From Eutypa lata (Eukaryota; Ascomycota; Sordariomycetes; Xylariales; Diatrypaceae): DNA of 64,000 nt. The position numbers and the translations under genes are program-made. Numbering within the stretch: the stretch's first letter is position 1; the number at the start of each line of letters is the position of its first letter. Shown piece after piece: positions 43,821 to 55,203 of this stretch. The stretch lies in NCBI GenBank assembly GCA_022661535.1, contig JAKULF010000014.1, forward strand, positions 930,001 to 994,000. The letters are read 5' to 3'. The notes beneath the pieces were generated by a model, which was given only the letters and a program-made list of their open reading frames with translations, did no database searches and was not told the origin of the DNA.

Positions 43821-46800
43821 ATGTTGAGCTCAAACCAGCTGTCCTGGAGATGGGCAGCTTGCCTCTGCCTTCTAACTTTATTGTGTTCCCTTTTCACCCC
43901 AGCTTGTATGTGGAATGAGTATCCTTAATCCATCTTGTGTTTCAATCTCAGTCTTATCTGACCAAGTTGCTTAGTGACGGTAAAGGAGAATGACTTCAAG
44001 AAATGCCACCAGTCTGGCTTTTGTAAACGGAATAGAGAATACGCCGATAATGCTGTTGCCCAAGGCTCGTCATGGCAACCTCCCTACACGATCCTTCCCG
44101 AACAAGCCTCGTTCAAGGATGGCCAACTTCAAGCCCCGATTCTGAAAACGATTGATGACCAAGGGACCACCATCCGCCTCCCTGTCACCGTCTCCTTCCT
44201 CAAATCAGGTACTGCGCGGGTCACTGTCGACGAAGAGCTGAGAAAGGAGAAGAGCATTGAGCTTCGACACAACAGCATTGCAAGAAAGGAACGATATAAT
44301 GAAGCAGAGAAGTGGGCAATCATCGGTGGCCTTGATGTTGATACCAATGCCAAGGTCTCATCCGAAAGCAAGAGTGGTATCAACATTCAGTATGGCCCGA
44401 ACTTCATTTTCGAGGCGGATATCAAATATGAACCATTTAGTATCGAGTTCAAGCGCGATGGTGTCGCTCAAATTAAGCTCAACGATCGCGGCTTACTGAA
44501 CATGGAACATTGGCGACCCAAAGTCGAAAAGCCTACTCCTGAAAAGAAGGAAGGCGAAGACGGCGAGGAAAACAAAGAAGAAGCCGAAGCTGCTGAAGTG
44601 ACTCCCTCCGAAGACCAGAGTACTTGGTGGGACGAGTCGTTCGGTGGTAACACGGATTCTAAACCGCGGGGACCTGAAAGTGTTGCTCTTGACGTCACTT
44701 TCTTCGGCTACGAACATGTATATGGCATACCGGAGCATACCGGCCCCCTGTCACTGAAAGAGACACGAGGCGGTGACGGCAATTACAACGAGCCGTATAG
44801 GCTTTACAACTCCGACGTCTTCGAGTACATTCTCGATAGTCCTATGACACTATACGGAGCTATCCCTTTCATGCAAGCTCAGCGAAAAGATTCTACTGTT
44901 GGTGTATTTTGGCTCAATGGTGCTGAAACCTGGGTCGATATTACCAAGGCGAAGGAGTCCAAGAACCCCTTAGCACTCGGAATCGGAGCTAAAACCAACA
45001 CCCACACACATTGGATATCCGAGTCAGGTTTGATGGATATCTTTGTCTTCCTCGGCCCTACTCCTCGCGACGTTACCAAGAACTATGCGGAGCTTACGGG
45101 AACCACCGCGTTACCCCAAGAGTTCTCTATCGGATACCATCAGTGCCGCTGGAATTACGTCTCAGACGACGATGTGAAGGAAGTCGACCGCAAAATGGAC
45201 AAGTACCACATCCCGTACGATGTCATTTGGCTTGATATTGAATACCTAGACGATAAGAAGTATTTCACTTGGGAACCCAACATGTTCAAGGATCCTATCT
45301 CGATGGGGGAACAATTAGATTCCCATGGCAGGAAGCTAGTTGTCATCATTGACCCGCATATCAAGAACACGGGCAAATACCATGTTTCAGAAGAGCTCAA
45401 GTCCCAAGGCCTCGCCGTCAAGAACAAAGAAGGCAAGGATTTCGAAGGTTGGTGTTGGCCAGGATCATCTCACTGGATCGATGCCTTCAACCCAGCATCT
45501 ATCAAGTGGTGGTCATCCCTATTCAACTACGATTCGTTCAAAGGTACCCTGGAAAACACGTTCATTTGGAACGACATGAACGAGCCTTCGGTGTTCAACG
45601 GGCCTGAAGTGACTATGCCAAAAGATAACATCCATCATGACAACTGGGAACACCGCGATGTCCACAACATCAATGGATTAACCTTTCACAATGCTACTTT
45701 TGAAGCTCTTCTATCACGGAAGAAGGGCGAACTACGCCGGCCATTTGTTCTGACCCGATCGTTCTATGCTGGTTCGCAACGACTTGGCGCTATGTGGACA
45801 GGAGATAACCAAGCCAGTTGGGAATACTTGGCTGCAGCGACCCCTATGATCCTTGCCCAGGGGATTTCAGGCTTTCCTTTCGCAGGTGCTGATGTCGGTG
45901 GCTTCTTTGGGAACCCCGAACCCGACTTGCAGAGTCGCTGGTTCCAAGCTGGCGCCTTCTACCCGTTCTTCCGAGGTCACGCTCACATTGATGCCAGACG
46001 TAGGGAACCGTACCTGCTTCCCGAACCTCATAGATCAATCATTACGGCGGCTTTACGGCTCCGCTATAGTCTCCTCCCGGCCTGGTACACTGCGTTCTAT
46101 CACGCAAACCAAGATGGGAGCCCTATTCTTCGACCGCTGTACTGGACGCATCCTTCCGAAGAGGGCGGTTTCGGTATCGACGATCAATTCTTTGTTGGTA
46201 CAACCGGTCTTTTGGTCAAGCCGGTCGTCGAAAAGGACAAGACTACGGCAGATATCTACATTCCTGACGACGAGCTATACTACGATTATTTCACTTACAA
46301 CAAGCTCTCAACGAGCAAGGGCAAACACTTGACTGTCCAAGCGCCCCTTGAGACTATTCCCATATTGATGCAGGGCGGCCATATTGTTCCTCGCCGCGAC
46401 ATCCCCCGACGATCCGCTCAGCTGATGCAATTTGATGATTACACACTCGTCGTTGCAGTTAGCAAGAACGGAAAGGCAGAGGGCGAGCTGTACGTCGATG
46501 ATGGTGACAGCTTTGAATATGAGAATGGACAATACATTCATCGCCTATTCAAGCTCGAGGGCTCGTCGTTAACATCCACTGATGCGGAGGGTCGTGACGT
46601 CAAGGAGATCAAAGAAGGAGACTGGTTGAAGCACATGGGCGATGTTGTCGTAGACAAGATTATCATTATTGGGGCACCATCTTCATTGGCGGGTAAGACG
46701 GAAGTGCAGCTAGAGACCGAGGGCGAGAAGGCCCCGGTCATGGTTGACTACCACAAAGCAGAGGGTGGAAAGGCTGCCTATGCAGTCCTCGGACGGGTTG

Positions 46801-46841
46801 GTGCCAAGATTAGCGCGGACTGGAAGATCGATTTTGCGTAG
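43821..46841 (+). CDS. ROT2: Glucosidase II catalytic (alpha) subunit, GH31
   Basis: Exon 1 (43821-43905) encodes the signal peptide (WRWAACLCLLTLLCSLFTPA). A 69-nt intron (GTATGT...TTAG) joins it to 43975-46841, giving 983 aa. The mature N-terminus (KKCHQSGFCKRNR) is typical of ER glucosidase II alpha. The GH31 barrel carries the nucleophile in WNDMNEPSVF (D562) and the acid/base D639 in WTGDNQASW. An acidic insert (EKKEGEDGEENKEEAEA) lies near residue 200. In the ER lumen the enzyme removes the two inner alpha-1,3-glucoses from N-glycans and so controls the calnexin cycle, working with the beta subunit, which is not in this window. No KDEL-type signal is present, as expected because the beta subunit retains it. 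Some fungal databases call it gls2. Confidence 0.96.
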
Positions 46842-47076
46842 ATCATAGACACGAACGATGTAGGCATCGAAGTAAGCTGTAGAGTAACTGGATGAGATAT
46901 GCGTTGTTCATTGCATAGGTGATGTCCTATATCTGGAGTATAGTAAGCGTAGAATATAGGACTCTATCAGGGCTTGCGCGAATCCAAATATACCAAACGA
47001 TATCGAATAACTCGAGAATTAAACCATTACGGCATATACAAATATATTCTTACACATATTACAAGAGATGGTCTTA

Positions 47077-49127
47077 TCATATCGACTGTACACTGCTCTG
47101 CCTCCGCTCGCGACCTTTCTCCCCTCCCCTCAAAACATCCGCAACCCACTCCCTCGCTTCCTTCCCTTCCCTCAATCCGTAGCAAGCCGCAAGGGGGAAG
47201 CAGTGCATCTGCCCCTCCCACACCAGCCAACGGCCCGGCACCTCCGCTTCACGACATCGCTGAAGGAACACCATCGAGTCATGGGCCTCCACATCGGCCG
47301 TCCCGATCACACCGTCAATGCGGATCTCACTGGCGCGCAGATTCGCCAGGTCCGCCAGGCCCGGGCTCAGGTACCGGTTCTGGCCGTCGGTAAACGAGCC
47401 CTTCGACCATGCCACTGCAACATCTAGAGTCAGCATTTCTGCTTTGTAGATATTCTAGCGTGATATGGGAGGTGTTCGGGAGCAAGAACTCTCGAGCATG
47501 CCCCTTTCGGTAACATCAAGTACTGTAGCTAGCTTTAAAATGATCGAAAATAACCACGGAAATTGCTTACCGGCCGCTTCATCCGCCGCACCCTGCCCCA
47601 TCACCTTGTCCCGCGCGTCTGCATCCGCTCGCGATGCCGAGTGCCGATTCGGTCGCAGATCTGTAGGCGGCGAGATAACCATGATAGAGCGGAGCCGCCG
47701 CATCACCGACGCGTTCGTTACGGACTTGGATTCAGGTAATCCTGTGCTGAGAGTGCTCTTGTGTTGCGGCCCCGAGCCCGGAACTCCAGGTCCCTCCACT
47801 ACAATAACTAAAGTTAGCTACATCCGTTTCCACATAGGTAATGTAACGATGGTTCGGAAGCTCGAAGTCACATGTTCTAAGTATGAGAACTTCTGTGGAT
47901 GAAGAAATATACTCCCGAAAACTCGCTAGATACCTAGGTGTATGAGGAATACGGGGAGTTGCTTACGCGTCGCTATCCGGTCCGCTACCCACAGTCCCAA
48001 TGAGAGCGCCACGTTGGCACCCGCACCGTCGCCCGCCAGCGTCAAGGTCCCATTTACTGGTGCCGCCTCGACGAGAACTTGCTCCAGCCACCGCCTCACT
48101 ATAATAAAGATCTAGAGTTAGCCAATTGTTTCTTTACGGATATATTGCAAAGTGTGAGATGTGTGAGATGTGTGATTTGTTTTGGTGTCCTCGTTATTCC
48201 CCACATGACCCCTTATACAAGTAACTTCAAATCCTAAAACTAATTGCGAGGAGGGCTGATGAATCGAGATGTCACTCACGTAGAGGCAGCGAGTCACGCG
48301 CAGGGGAATGGGGAGCCAGAGGGTATGAAACTAACACCACGTGCGCGACTGTCTCAGCCCGTTCGGCTGTGGACGTATTTCCGAGAGGGGGTAGCGATAG
48401 TGAGGAGGCGAGCTGAGCACAGAACTTCCAGTGCTTGGAGGATGGCGGGGCTCGGAACCCGCCGCCGGGGAAGTAGTAGATTGTGTGTGGTCCTCTAGGG
48501 GTATCGGCCCCGCCACCGACGGCTGTACTGGCTTTTCGGCTGGATAGTGGGTCTGATGCCGATACCGAAGAGAGGGAAGAGGAGGGGGAGAGAGGGGGGA
48601 GCGTAGGTGCGAATCCTGTAGATGGCGGTTCGAATTCGTAGAGCCATATGACTAGTTGCATATTAACATGTTGTCCTTGAGCGTAATAGCTTGCTTTCTA
48701 GAAAGTTGTAGCGTAGGTGATGATGAGACATGTAATCAGAAACCAAGCGATGTTTCCAGCAAGGGCACCCAGGATCCAGGGGCAATTTGTTTTTATACAT
48801 ACCATCAGGCACGGAGAATGCATAAGGATTTGCCGTCCCATAGTCGGAGGGCGAGGAGGTGGAGGGAATCTCAGCCTTGCTCTCCTTAATGGTGATGCCG
48901 TGGAGCCGACGCGGGTGTTGATATAGCCGCTGAGAACCCCCTGGGTACCTCTTCTTATAGGAGACGAGATGCGGACGTAGGGGCCATAACACGGCGATGC
49001 GAATGATTTTATAAATAAGGGAGAGGTCGTCACGATGAGTCACGTTCACAACGTCCGGGATAAACACCGGGTTGAACTCCGGATTCCTACCATTGGTGCC
49101 TCGAGACATCTCTGTTGCACCCGGCAT
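47077..49127 (-). CDS. Alpha/beta-hydrolase fold-3 protein lacking the nucleophile Ser
   Basis: Five exons, 49127-48803, 48651-48280, 48098-47967, 47798-47571 and 47423-47077, encode 467 aa; all introns are GT-AG and all junctions keep frame. It resembles fungal steryl-acetyl-hydrolase/lipase-type fold-3 enzymes. The oxyanion loop reads YYFPGGGF (about 167-174) instead of the usual HGGG. The nucleophile elbow reads GDGAG (255-259), so Gly257 stands where Ser is expected (GDSAG). The acid (D396 in GTADVEAHD) and the histidine (H426 in GQMHCFP) are in place. A hydrophobic stretch near residues 45-55 may anchor the N-terminus. A second in-frame ATG lies at 49109. With no Ser nucleophile, ordinary hydrolysis seems unlikely; it may be a pseudoenzyme or recently inactivated. 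No cluster context. Confidence 0.85.
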
Positions 49128-52100
49128 GCTCTTTGTTCTTAGGCTATAGTTGAGAGATAATTATCGGACTATACAATGTAATACCTATAGAAATTGTTGA
49201 ATTCTAATATGCATGAAGCAGAGGACTACAGGCACAAGCAATCCCCAGACACGGGGTTTTATATTACTACGCAATCCAGCGGCGGTTCACGAGTCATGGA
49301 TCATCACAGTGACCGGTTTGTCTTCAGAAAAATAAACCTAGCGCAATATAAGAAACACAGGACAATGTTGGCTTCTGCGGGAGGTGAAGATAATGTAAAA
49401 CAATGACGTGATGATGAGAACCGGTTGATAAAGTGTGGATATATGTCGTCTTAGATTAAGCTACACTGCTACACTAGGTTCAGGACGCCGCAACTGACCT
49501 CAGAACCTAAACACTTCTGGAAATAGGGTTTGGACTAGTTTTAAAGGGGCGAGTCCCTTTCTCAACACCTATCAGATGGGGCATGGCCTACGTCACAAGG
49601 ATACAATCAGAGCAACCTCCTTCTCAGCAGCAATAATTTGAAAGGAGATATAACAAATGACCCGGTGCATCACTCGTTGCTAATGGTTATAATTTCCTGT
49701 GGAAATAATGGGTTATATTATAGAATCGGCATCTTGAGTTACTGCCTTCACCCCTGACGATATAAATTCAGATAATACATGATAGTAGAGGGCCCCTATG
49801 GAAGACTATCCATTGCTCTCTTACCAGATCACTTCATATTCCATGGAATATCAGATATTGCCACATACTCCAATGACGTCTGGTCCAAGGTTCACTATTC
49901 CCCCACGCTATATCCGAACTTTCGTGATTTGTCTATAATAGCGTGGCGCGTGCTACTATCAGATAACGTGGTAGGTAAGGCTTTCCTGTCTATAGACGCT
50001 ATGCTAGTTGAATATCGAATAAGCCAATCGTAACAGAACATCTGAAATATTTAAGATCAGGTTGCCACCGAATCTAAGAGCCCAGGTGAATCACCCGGTG
50101 TGATTGACGTCAATCCACCCCATCAGCCGTCCCAATGAATTGGATTGCGCTGCTTGGACCCTACCTGAGCGGACAGACTGGGATGCTCATGTATCAAACC
50201 CTAGGAACCTTCAAACTCCTAATCATGTAACTAGAGAAGGCCTTTCTTCAGCTATATTAGCTTGAGACTTGAATAAGGATGTCCGCTATGGTATCAGTAT
50301 CTTCAGTGCATGGAAGCACATCCTAACAAACCAGTGATTCACGGCTAGCAGCTATTAGTTACCAGGTAGAAGCCATTGATTCGTACCGTGGAATTGCTTC
50401 AAGTATATTTGGGGCTTCGCTTTGGAGTGAGAGTATTAGAGACGAGAGTGTTATGGGGTGAGATAGCAACACGAAAGCGGCTCATATAAGTACTTTGAGA
50501 GCCAGTTGTATCAGTGGAACAAGGCGTTTCTGTGTCTAAATAGGTCTCCGTGGGATTACAATAAGGGGTTTCCCAAAATGAGGATCGAGCATCCTACTTA
50601 GATAATCATAATATTGGTTTTTCGATTAGGCTAGATTAAAGCACTGCTACTGCTCAGCCCCTTGGGGATTTTATCAGGAAGATAGTGTGACGTTTATTTC
50701 CCAGTATTATGTGTACTCAAAGTATCCTTTCCTTGTATGGTTGCCCGGTACCACTCGTAATTCGTCTCCTAACTGACTTTCCAGAAAGGAAAGATGATAA
50801 TTATCAGCATCATCCTAGCTAAGGTCAGGAGTAGCGAAGTTTACCCTAGATCTTGTTTTCCCCTATAGCCTTGGACATAAGGTCTATCTACTATAATATG
50901 AGCATTTGTTTGGAGGACTAGATATATATAGGCACCATACCCCAACCTATACTCAATTTTGTTAAAATATACCCCTTTAGGTCACTAGCAGAATTTGAAA
51001 ACACAGGATTCTTGATCTCGTAGTGTCAGGAAGTTGTGTCACCGGGCGATAGGTAGAAACAGAGCTTAGATGTAGGATAGAAGGACCATAAGCGCCTAAT
51101 ATTCGTAAGGTCTAGGCAGCAGATTCCCCTACATATCCTCCGGTACCTAGCCACTAGTCAGAAGGGCCTGACACGTAGATAAAAGTCGCTTTTCGCGGTA
51201 TTGTCCCCAGAAACACTTACTAGTGCCCCATGGTTAAGCCTGTCCTAGCCTTCACTTTATTCTATCAAATAGTTTACATTGCCTTTCGTCCCGAAAGATG
51301 TATAGTGTAGGGCGTACCTTGTTGCAAACACCTCATGTTCACGTACACTAAGTCCTCGTTTACCATGGCTGTCCACAAGTACGGTTTCAATACCATATTC
51401 GGGTAATACGGCACGTCTTCTCCACGGAAACCTTGTATTCCATTAATAACCCCAATTAGGAGGGTCTCCAGGGCGAACTGGTTGCATCCTAACATGCCGA
51501 AACCCCTAGTGTTCTAGCACTGTCAAACATGCTTTGAAAATACATACTTTACACATGAAAGTGTATGATGATGTTTGTTCAGCAATGTTTATATCTAAGA
51601 ATTAGGACATGTCAGCTTTTCGATTACCTTTTATCAGTTCCTTATTATGTCTAAAGGGTATTAGGACGCGGCATACGCAAAGCTGTATGCTGAGGCTAAG
51701 TCTCCAGTAACGAATCTTTCCATGTGATTTACTAAATAGATATGATAGATAGGCGAAACCAGACGGGATACAGTTAAAACCACTGGTAGCGGTCCATGCC
51801 ATCATTGCAAGGTGTTACGCCCCGTTTGAGACTGGACTATTTATAGTGACTATATATATGTTGTCATGTTTTCCTTGGCTAACTAGCATAGCTCAAACTG
51901 GGTGGAAACAACTGTATGTGCGATTCGTTAGTAGTAAGGTTACAAATTATGTGAAGTTATAGCACAGCTATGCAGGAGCAATGATAGGCGGTGAGCCTCC
52001 TGCACTAGGCACAACCTTCCCTAGGCGATGAAATATTATGGGATTTTCAGAATTATCTCGGCTACTCGACGATGGTGTTGGTATCACGATCCAATGTTGT

Positions 52101-52265
52101 ATATAATGAAGAAGGTTACCATGGCACGCCAACCACATCAATTTGCAAGACTTTAACCCAAATCTCTATTTCAGGAGATCTCCCAAAATTGTTTAGCGAA
52201 TCATCGTCGAGCCCCGTGTTTAAGTTATAGGGAACCAATACTAATGATTAATCTTATTGATCTGC
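49128..52265. other. 3.1-kb gene-poor AT-rich stretch
   Basis: No frame longer than about 85 codons, and none recognisable. Stop codons are dense on both strands and TA/AT content is high. This is what decayed, RIP-mutated repeats look like in ascomycetes, but I cannot recognise an original element. Confidence 0.45.
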
Positions 52266-54716
52266 CTACATTCGTCCTGTTCTATGTCGCCTCTGATCCA
52301 CCAAGTTCGGATCCACAAAGTTCGGTGCATTTCGGAAAAGGTGTGGCCTAGTGACAGGAGTAGTAGCAGGAGTAGTGTATGCTAGTTGAGAAACGCTGTT
52401 AGGAGGACGAGCGGCCATCTCTGCAAAAGAAATACTGTTCTGACCGACGGGGAAAGCAGCTGAATGGGACATAGGTGCCGATGTCCTAAACGATGGGTCG
52501 GAGTACGGAGGTCTAGAGCTATCAAAGTACCTGTCGTATTGATGATCATAGTATCCCGGAGGTTCGTGTGACTTAAAAGTCTCGGGTGAGGGCGGGGGAA
52601 TACTAGAAAGGGCTGCACGACTTCTGCTCATTTCAGGACCGATGTTGAAGCGTACATGATTCGTTCGTAGACTCTTCGCCATTCTCCAAACCTTATATAC
52701 CTCACCCCAACGGCTCTCGGGGTACAAGGAATAGGCGAGCTCTAGGATACCATTCGAATGACCTTTGAAGACGTTCTGCTTCTTTTCGAAAAGCGTCTTT
52801 ACCCCTCTAATCTCCTTGTATAAATCGAGCTTAACGATGTCCAGTTCCATATTGTGGTCGACTAAATGCCATAGACCTACACTTTGGTCATGCGGCGACG
52901 CTCGGGGTACAAATATTTGGTTGACTATAGGTCTCTTGTGCTCACGGTTGATAGGCGGCGTCATGAGGAGGTCCCAAATGATATAACCGTCGTCGACCTT
53001 GACGCCCTTATGTGTCAAATAGGAGTCGATAACATCAAGGATGCGATACGACTCCGTGTCATCGACATGCATTCCAGGCATTTCATCATTACCGCCAGTT
53101 ACATGATCAGGGTTTTCAATAGGGAAAAGCCGACTAATCATCCCAGGGACGAGAATCCTGCGATATCCATCATATTCTGCAGTGCCCACGACCCTGTTCG
53201 CTTTCGGCAGATCCATAGCCACTCGCAACAGCCCTTCTACTCGCCCAGAACGGGATTCAAGTTTAACAATTGACCTACAATACTGGATAATCATAAAAGC
53301 ACTTTCTAAGCTGACATAGCGCGGGGAACTTGGGTGGAGGATATCGAGGAAGGATGCAATCGACGGTCGTGGACCCCGGCTGCCCAGGTTGAGAAACTCT
53401 TCGCTGACGCCGAGATAGATCGCCAAATTGAGACTATGAACAAGGCGTAGCGCCCAGAACCTAGCGTGATGAACAGTTTCCATTACATCAAACAAGCTAG
53501 GTTTCGGGTCACCGGCACAAGAGGATCTTTTGCAGAGAGCTTGGAGCATGACGATCGGTATAGTCTGACGGCTGGCTGTATGCGAAGTTACTGCCTCTCC
53601 AAAAAGCTCCATCACTTTATAATGTTGGTGATCACCCGTGGCCTTCAAGATGGAGAAGAGTTGGCTTAGAAGCCGCCATTCACCGTCAGAAAGAGGCATC
53701 CCCTTCACCTCGCAGTGCTTCTCAATCCAGGCCGCAAGTTCATAGTAACTGCTTGCCATAGCTTCTTTGTTTTCTGCTCGCTGGTATAGTCGCTTGGCGG
53801 TACTGGCTTCCAGTTGTCGGAGTGCCGCTTCTCCCGTCAGTACGATGCCGTTTATTAGGTCTAGCACACGCTCTTCATCGTCCGATATCTTCTCGCCCTG
53901 CAACTCTTGCGGCTTGTAGATCATGTCATGTTCGATCTCAGACCACACATGCATTACCAAAGTTCCCACCTGTATCTCAACTTCAACGTCCTTCCAACTG
54001 TGGCTTCGATCCGCTGGGATTTCAGTATCAAGGAACCTTACAACGAAATGGGTTGCCTTGTAACCAGTAAAAGTCCGCGCAAACTGACTATGACCCTGTG
54101 CCGATATGGCAGTATTACCGTTGACTTCTGAGGAGCCAGGCTTTGAGTCTTGTAAATGGTTGATTCGTTCCTGCAGACTTCGAACATTCCCTCCGGAACC
54201 CTGAGTCTTATCTGACTTTCGAGTAATTTTGAACTTCTCGCCTAGAATGGCAGTTACTCGTTCCACATCACCTGGGAAATAGAGGGAGATACGGACACCA
54301 CCAAAATCATGCAGTGCCGACAGCATCTGGGCCGGATTCTGAAACGGTTCCATTTCGTCCTCCTGAGGCTCTAAGCCCGACTCATAGCAATAATCTAACC
54401 ATTTTCGATTCCTATCTCCGACCGCATCACGCAGGCGTGCCCTCACAATGCGTTCCTGGTGTCGGCGGCGAATGCTACCCTTGGCTGAATCCCATTTTTT
54501 AATCCGGTGCGTGATGGGTGAATGACGGATGTTGGAGGCAGTCAATGACTCGGAACAGATGTTGACAACCTTTTCGGTGCATAGCTTCAGAGTATCGACT
54601 TTAGACTGAAACAGTTCATGTAACTTGGTCAGATTTTCTTCGAGTTCCCAGTCGCCGACGTTCGACTTCTGACTATCACGGAGTTTGAGCGGCACCCCAA
54701 CTGAAAAAGGTTCCAT
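52266..54716 (-). CDS. RelA/SpoT synthetase-domain protein (fungal, 816 aa)
   Basis: An intronless frame. The N-terminal third is a RelA/SpoT nucleotidyltransferase domain with every synthetase landmark visible: an Arg/Lys/Ser ATP-binding stretch (HRIKKWDSAKGSIRRR, 70-85), the Mg-binding Asp in ALHDFGGVRI (D137), GYKATH (218-223), and VEIQVGTLVMHVWSEIEH (246-263). There is no HD hydrolase domain and no TGS or ACT domain. Residues about 280-640 are helical and unlike bacterial Rel; the C-terminus is Pro/Ser-rich and probably disordered. Bacterial relatives make (p)ppGpp or related pyrophosphorylated nucleotides; a product in this fungus is not established. No signal peptide or membrane segment. 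The protein is intact, with no partner gene beside it. Confidence 0.85.
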   Translation of the reverse strand: MEPFSVGVPLKLRDSQKSNVGDWELEENLTKLHELFQSKVDTLKLCTEKVVNICSESLTASNIRHSPITHRIKKWDSAKGSIRRRHQERIVRARLRDAVGDRNRKWLDYCYESGLEPQEDEMEPFQNPAQMLSALHDFGGVRISLYFPGDVERVTAILGEKFKITRKSDKTQGSGGNVRSLQERINHLQDSKPGSSEVNGNTAISAQGHSQFARTFTGYKATHFVVRFLDTEIPADRSHSWKDVEVEIQVGTLVMHVWSEIEHDMIYKPQELQGEKISDDEERVLDLINGIVLTGEAALRQLEASTAKRLYQRAENKEAMASSYYELAAWIEKHCEVKGMPLSDGEWRLLSQLFSILKATGDHQHYKVMELFGEAVTSHTASRQTIPIVMLQALCKRSSCAGDPKPSLFDVMETVHHARFWALRLVHSLNLAIYLGVSEEFLNLGSRGPRPSIASFLDILHPSSPRYVSLESAFMIIQYCRSIVKLESRSGRVEGLLRVAMDLPKANRVVGTAEYDGYRRILVPGMISRLFPIENPDHVTGGNDEMPGMHVDDTESYRILDVIDSYLTHKGVKVDDGYIIWDLLMTPPINREHKRPIVNQIFVPRASPHDQSVGLWHLVDHNMELDIVKLDLYKEIRGVKTLFEKKQNVFKGHSNGILELAYSLYPESRWGEVYKVWRMAKSLRTNHVRFNIGPEMSRSRAALSSIPPPSPETFKSHEPPGYYDHQYDRYFDSSRPPYSDPSFRTSAPMSHSAAFPVGQNSISFAEMAARPPNSVSQLAYTTPATTPVTRPHLFRNAPNFVDPNLVDQRRHRTGRM

Positions 54717-55203
54717 GGCTCAAAGAGTGAGTCAATCGCTATTCAATTATTTGCTGTTATTTTTCTGCCTGGAAAGTTTTTATTAATGTGCACTGCTAGA
54801 TTTCTTGATCTCTTAAGTTGCGCAGGGGCCGAAAGCCCCTCACCCTTAACCTCCCATGCACGGCCAATAACCGAGTCCAATAGAATGCCAAATAAGTACG
54901 CCTCCAGTGCAAACTATTGGCGATCTCCATGCATGTCAGATGTACAGTAACACTCAATATTCCGTATTGGATTTGTCAAAATCCGCGGAGTGTGGATTCT
55001 CCGAGTCCACCATGGTTGAAAATATCAGGAGCATCTTTGGAGTATTGGGAACTGTACCCGGGACAAAATGCAATTATTACCTTGCCAGGTGAGCCCCGCT
55101 TCTGTCAATGAATAGAGGCTATGAATAAGATACCCTCTCATTGGGGAACCTAAAATGGCACCTGGACCTGGCCCATCCTAGTTTGACGATTCTATAGCCA
55201 AGC
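54717..55203. other. Divergent spacer, RelA/SpoT gene / CorA-like pseudogene
   Basis: About 490 bp between two divergent genes. No RNA gene or repeat is recognised. Confidence 0.4.
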
